In this document: positions 60,801-64,000 of the stretch, piece after piece
Layout of the letters: every line of letters starts with the position of its first letter
Position numbering within the stretch: position 1 is the first letter of the stretch
From: Gnetum montanum
Lineage: Eukaryota; Streptophyta; Gnetopsida; Gnetales; Gnetaceae
Length of the DNA: 64,000 bases
Direction of reading: 5' to 3'
Assembly (NCBI GenBank): GCA_015680685.1
Contig: MNCI01025132.1
Location: 435,602-499,601 of the forward strand
Notes under the pieces: model-generated
Told to the model about the DNA's origin: nothing
What the model saw: the letters and a program-made list of their open reading frames with translations, nothing else
The model's database searches: none
Made by a program: the position numbers and the translations under genes

Positions 60801-61665
60801 CTTCATTTCATTTCATTTCATGATGTTGCTATTACTGTTGGTTGGTATTACTTTGTAATATAAGGTTCATGATGTAGTATGGAAACTCTTGTGCTTGGCC
60901 TTCTAGCTTTATAATATTTATTACAGAATCAACCAAGGAGCAATATCTTGTTACTACTTAGTCACAATGACTAGATTTTCCCTTGTTTTTTCTTTCTACT
61001 ATTACAAGTGCTAATAAAGATGATTATGATTCCTAACTTGATGCTTAGTTAAATAATTAGAAATTATCATAGGTTAGAATTCTAAATTCTATTTTGAATT
61101 ATATACTTTCCGATTCCTATTTATACTAGTGTTTTTTTTTTTTGTAATTTCGTGACCTTGTAGTTGGTATAGGTGATTGATTATATTCCTATCTTTGGCA
61201 TATACCATTCTATTTACATGTGGTTTTGAAGTTGAGCTAGATATGTAACTTTCTAGACTATTATTCATGTATAAGCAAATTTTTCAATATTCTGTCATTT
61301 ATGTTAATATTTAGAAGCCTTGTGCACTATTCTAGCTTTTTTGGATGAATAATGTTTCTGACTATCTTTCATATATTTTGAATAATCTATCTTCATAGGC
61401 ATTAGGGCTAATCATAATAGAAATGTTTAGTGAACAAGGTATGTTTTATACCTAGGGACCATTGTCATTGTTTTCCCTACTAATTTATTTTATTTTTCCT
61501 ACAATATTATTTGGTCAAAGGATTTTCTTATATCACACATTTCTATGTTTTATCTTTTTTCGGTTTTTATTTGATTTTTTCTTTTTACTTTATATCAATT
61601 ATTACTTATGTTGCATTTATATTGAAGTAGTGTTTTTCTAGCCTAAGCTTGGATTAGGTGTTACA
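60801..61665. other. No gene recognised
   Basis: AT-rich, with a T run at 61132-61142 and short CATTT repeats near 60810. Nothing else is supported. Confidence 0.4.
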
Positions 61666-62000
61666 ATGTCTATATATAAGAAAATTTTTATTGAATTTGA
61701 AGCATTGGATTACTTTAGTTTAATTTATATTAGTGATGAAGATACATTGAAAATTGAAGTCTTTTTTACTTTAAATGATTACCATGAAATTACTATTCAT
61801 AATGTAATTTATTTTCCAAAATTAGTAGTACTATTACTTTCAGTTGGAAACATTATTCAAAAAGGAAATCAAATCTCATTTGACCATGATGGTTGAATAA
61901 TCTCAACTACTAAAAAAGTTATATTGGAATCAAGAAAATCATCTAATATCATATACTTTATTAAAGACATGCCAACACAAAAATCTAAATAAAATCGAGT
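61666..62000 (+). pseudogene. Ty1/copia protease-region fragment
   Basis: The 76-codon frame contains IHNVIYFPKLVVLLLSVGNI and KGNQISFDHDG, matching the copia wording NVLYVPKLKKNLLSVGQL...G..V.FD..G just after the protease active site. The active site itself, RT and integrase are not seen. After the stop at 61894 the frame continues through IISTTKKVILESRKSSNIIY. Confidence 0.6.
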
Positions 62001-62936
62001 GGCCAAACTTACACAAGTTAAAGTACAACATGAATAGATCAAGTTTGATGAAGATGTGATTGCTAATGATGATGAACAAGTTGAATATTCTAGGACCATT
62101 TCAAAGAAGAATGATGAATCAAAACCTTCAACTAAGCCCAAAATGAAGATTTACAAAATTTTAAAGAGCATAGAAACAAGTCCAATGGCAAGTAACAAAC
62201 TTCAAAGCATGAAAAAACTCCACCACAAAAAAAATAACTTGAACATTAGTATGATTGCTAAGAGGATTGAAGATTAGTTGAAGTATGAAGAACTTTAAGA
62301 TCACATTTTCCATTGCCTCCTATAGGAAGGATTGGCATAAAATAGGAAACATGTGAAGTATTCTAAATATTAATTGATTTTTCAAAACTAAGACAAAAAT
62401 ATTTAAAAGAAATTTTTAATGACTTTTCTTAATAAATTAATGAATAAAATATTAATGAATTAAGAAACTTTGAAGATACTGATTAATTCTAATAATGTTA
62501 TTGATGTTTGACAATAAAAATAAAAAAATGTAGAATCACACATACTCTCTCATATTTTTCTTTTACTAATTCAAGCACCATGTACCAAGAAGTACCAAAT
62601 TCAATGATAAAATAATTCTAAACAACTCTCTATCTTTTCTGAGGGTTAGACAACTCTTATTTCAAAAACTTTTTATTAAGACTCAACATTTCTGTTGTTG
62701 CAAGTCTCATAGAAGTAACAATTCAAGGTCAAAAAGTCCCTTAATGCAAAATTTTTACTATTAGAATCAATGCTCTAATTAGATGGTGCAATTAATAAAG
62801 ATATAAAAAATAAATTGAGGTAGGATAGTCAAAATGAAGATAAGCTAGTGGTGTTTTATGGGATAAAATAATCTTAATAAAACTAAAGGGAAAAAGACCA
62901 TAAGAAGACCTACTATCTTATATGATGTCAAAAGAC
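62001..62936. other. No gene recognised
   Basis: A Lys/Ser-rich short frame at 62056-62277 has no recognisable domain. The rest is AT-rich. Confidence 0.4.
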
Positions 62937-63651
62937 CACCTGGACTAGTATTTGCTTTGTCACGTATGGTTTAGTCTAGAGTGAGGTGTATGATATGTTC
63001 CTAAACTAATGCTACTCCTAGAGGCGATGGAAAATAATCTTAGCTAAGTTAGGAGGGAAAAGGAAGAAAGAGAGTTAAACTAAGAGGAGATAGGGAGAGA
63101 GGATCTAAGCTAGCCTAAGTGCGATGAGCATCCGTTCCTTAATCATTTGTACACATCTTAGGCCTCATGCACAACTACCATTGGGATTACCAAGCGCATG
63201 GCCCAAGTATGCTACTAGGATACTAAGTATTCACATGTAGATGCTTGTGATTAAGTCATACTCATTCCGTGTTTAATAATGATTAAAATTAAGTAATTAA
63301 ACTAAGTGAATGCTGCAATGATGAAGTAATCTCAATCTTTCTTTTCAATCATGTGCATGTCCAAGTACGCCACACTCGAATAAAGGATGTCGTACAATTA
63401 CAATCATCACACTGTGGGCATGCACTAGGAGAAAGGGTTGAGAGGAACTAAAAATGAACTAACTTCTAAACTGACTGAAAAACTAACTATTTCCAAACTG
63501 ACTCCTCTCATGCACCTACATGCGTATTTATAGGCTCAGTCATAATATCGTGTATTTGATATCGTTATTTGGGCTATGATATCATGTACCCAATATCGTG
63601 GATCCGATATTGGGGTCCCGATATTGTAGCCTAATGAATCACAATTCATCA
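62937..63651 (-). repeat. 3' LTR of E6 (family C), truncated
   Basis: The U3 end holds several ATATCG palindromes (63545-63625) and a TATA box on the minus strand near 63528. It is collinear with 34143-34941. Confidence 0.85.
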
Positions 63652-64000
63652 TACCCCAACGACTGAATGAAAATTCATCCTCAATTCAAAATGAGAACAA
63701 GCCCCATTGATTACACAGTGGATAGATATGGGATTATTGACTGATAGGGAATTTATTCATGTCGCAGTGGAGAACTTAAGAGAACAAAATTGGGACACAA
63801 CACAAAAAATGCAAAATCACAAAATTACAAAATTTTGTGGAACTCATGTGGTTCCAGGTGGCAGTGGCTCCTCCATAGGTTGCTTTCCCTTGTCTTGTGC
63901 TCTAGGTTTTGGAATCTGATGATGTTGAGGTAGTTCCTGGAGCTTTCCCTCTTCCGTTTAGGGGTCTTGTGTTGTCCATGCTGATGCTCCAATGTTTGAT
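63652..64000 (-). pseudogene. 3' end of the extra ORF of E6
   Basis: 63841-64000 on the minus strand matches the C-terminal Pro-rich part of the ORF in E3 and E1 (EEPLPPGTT then stop). The rest lies outside the window. Confidence 0.7.

Larger units (their letters stand above)
62937..64000 (-). mobile_element. E6: start of another family C element
   Basis: The LTR homology begins abruptly at about 62937, so the outer LTR end is missing, and ends at 63651. Internal sequence then runs off the window. On the minus strand the order is the end of the extra ORF, the purine tract and the 3' LTR, as in E3. Confidence 0.85.

Overview
The window is nuclear DNA of a seed plant. The evidence is one intact plant-specific AP2/B3 (RAV-family) transcription factor gene inside AT-rich DNA, with most of the rest made of decayed Ty3/gypsy retrotransposons of the Athila/Tat type, plus LINE, SINE and Ty1/copia remnants. 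The species cannot be named from the sequence. The density and nesting of old LTR elements suggest a large, repeat-rich genome.

Layout. 1-4294: the 3' part of an LTR element on the + strand (E1), with a decayed open frame of about 930 codons and a 3' LTR. 5459-6209: a solo LTR with a perfect 5-base target duplication. 6215-17335: the only stretch free of LTR elements. It holds the RAV-like gene (11768-13138, minus strand), microsatellites, a small MITE-like element, a promoter-like island near 14 kb, a dead LINE reverse transcriptase and a LINE/SINE tail. 17336-33685: an Athila-like element (E2) whose 5' LTR is split by a second element (EB, 18162-24444). EB has lost its RT/RNase H/integrase section and contains single-N assembly scars. 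34143-42727: element E3, minus strand, with LTRs, gag and a long extra ORF but no pol, flanked by CCTAG. 43792-53724: element E4, plus strand, the most complete copy (gag, protease, RT, RNase H, integrase), flanked by AGCCA. 54314-60528: element E5, minus strand, gag only. 60529-62936: LINE and copia scraps. 62937-64000: the start of another E1/E3-type copy on the minus strand (E6).

How the parts relate. Three LTR families share the same termini (TGATGA...TCATCA), a TATAAATA box, a primer site matching tRNA-Asp and short palindromes around GATATCG. Family A is E2 and E5, family B is EB, E4 and the solo LTR, and family C is E1, E3 and E6. E2 and E4 carry pol and the others do not, so the pol-less copies would have needed proteins made elsewhere. 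Every retroelement frame here is broken. The one gene that looks functional is the RAV-like repressor-type transcription factor, a short intronless gene with no partner genes in the window.
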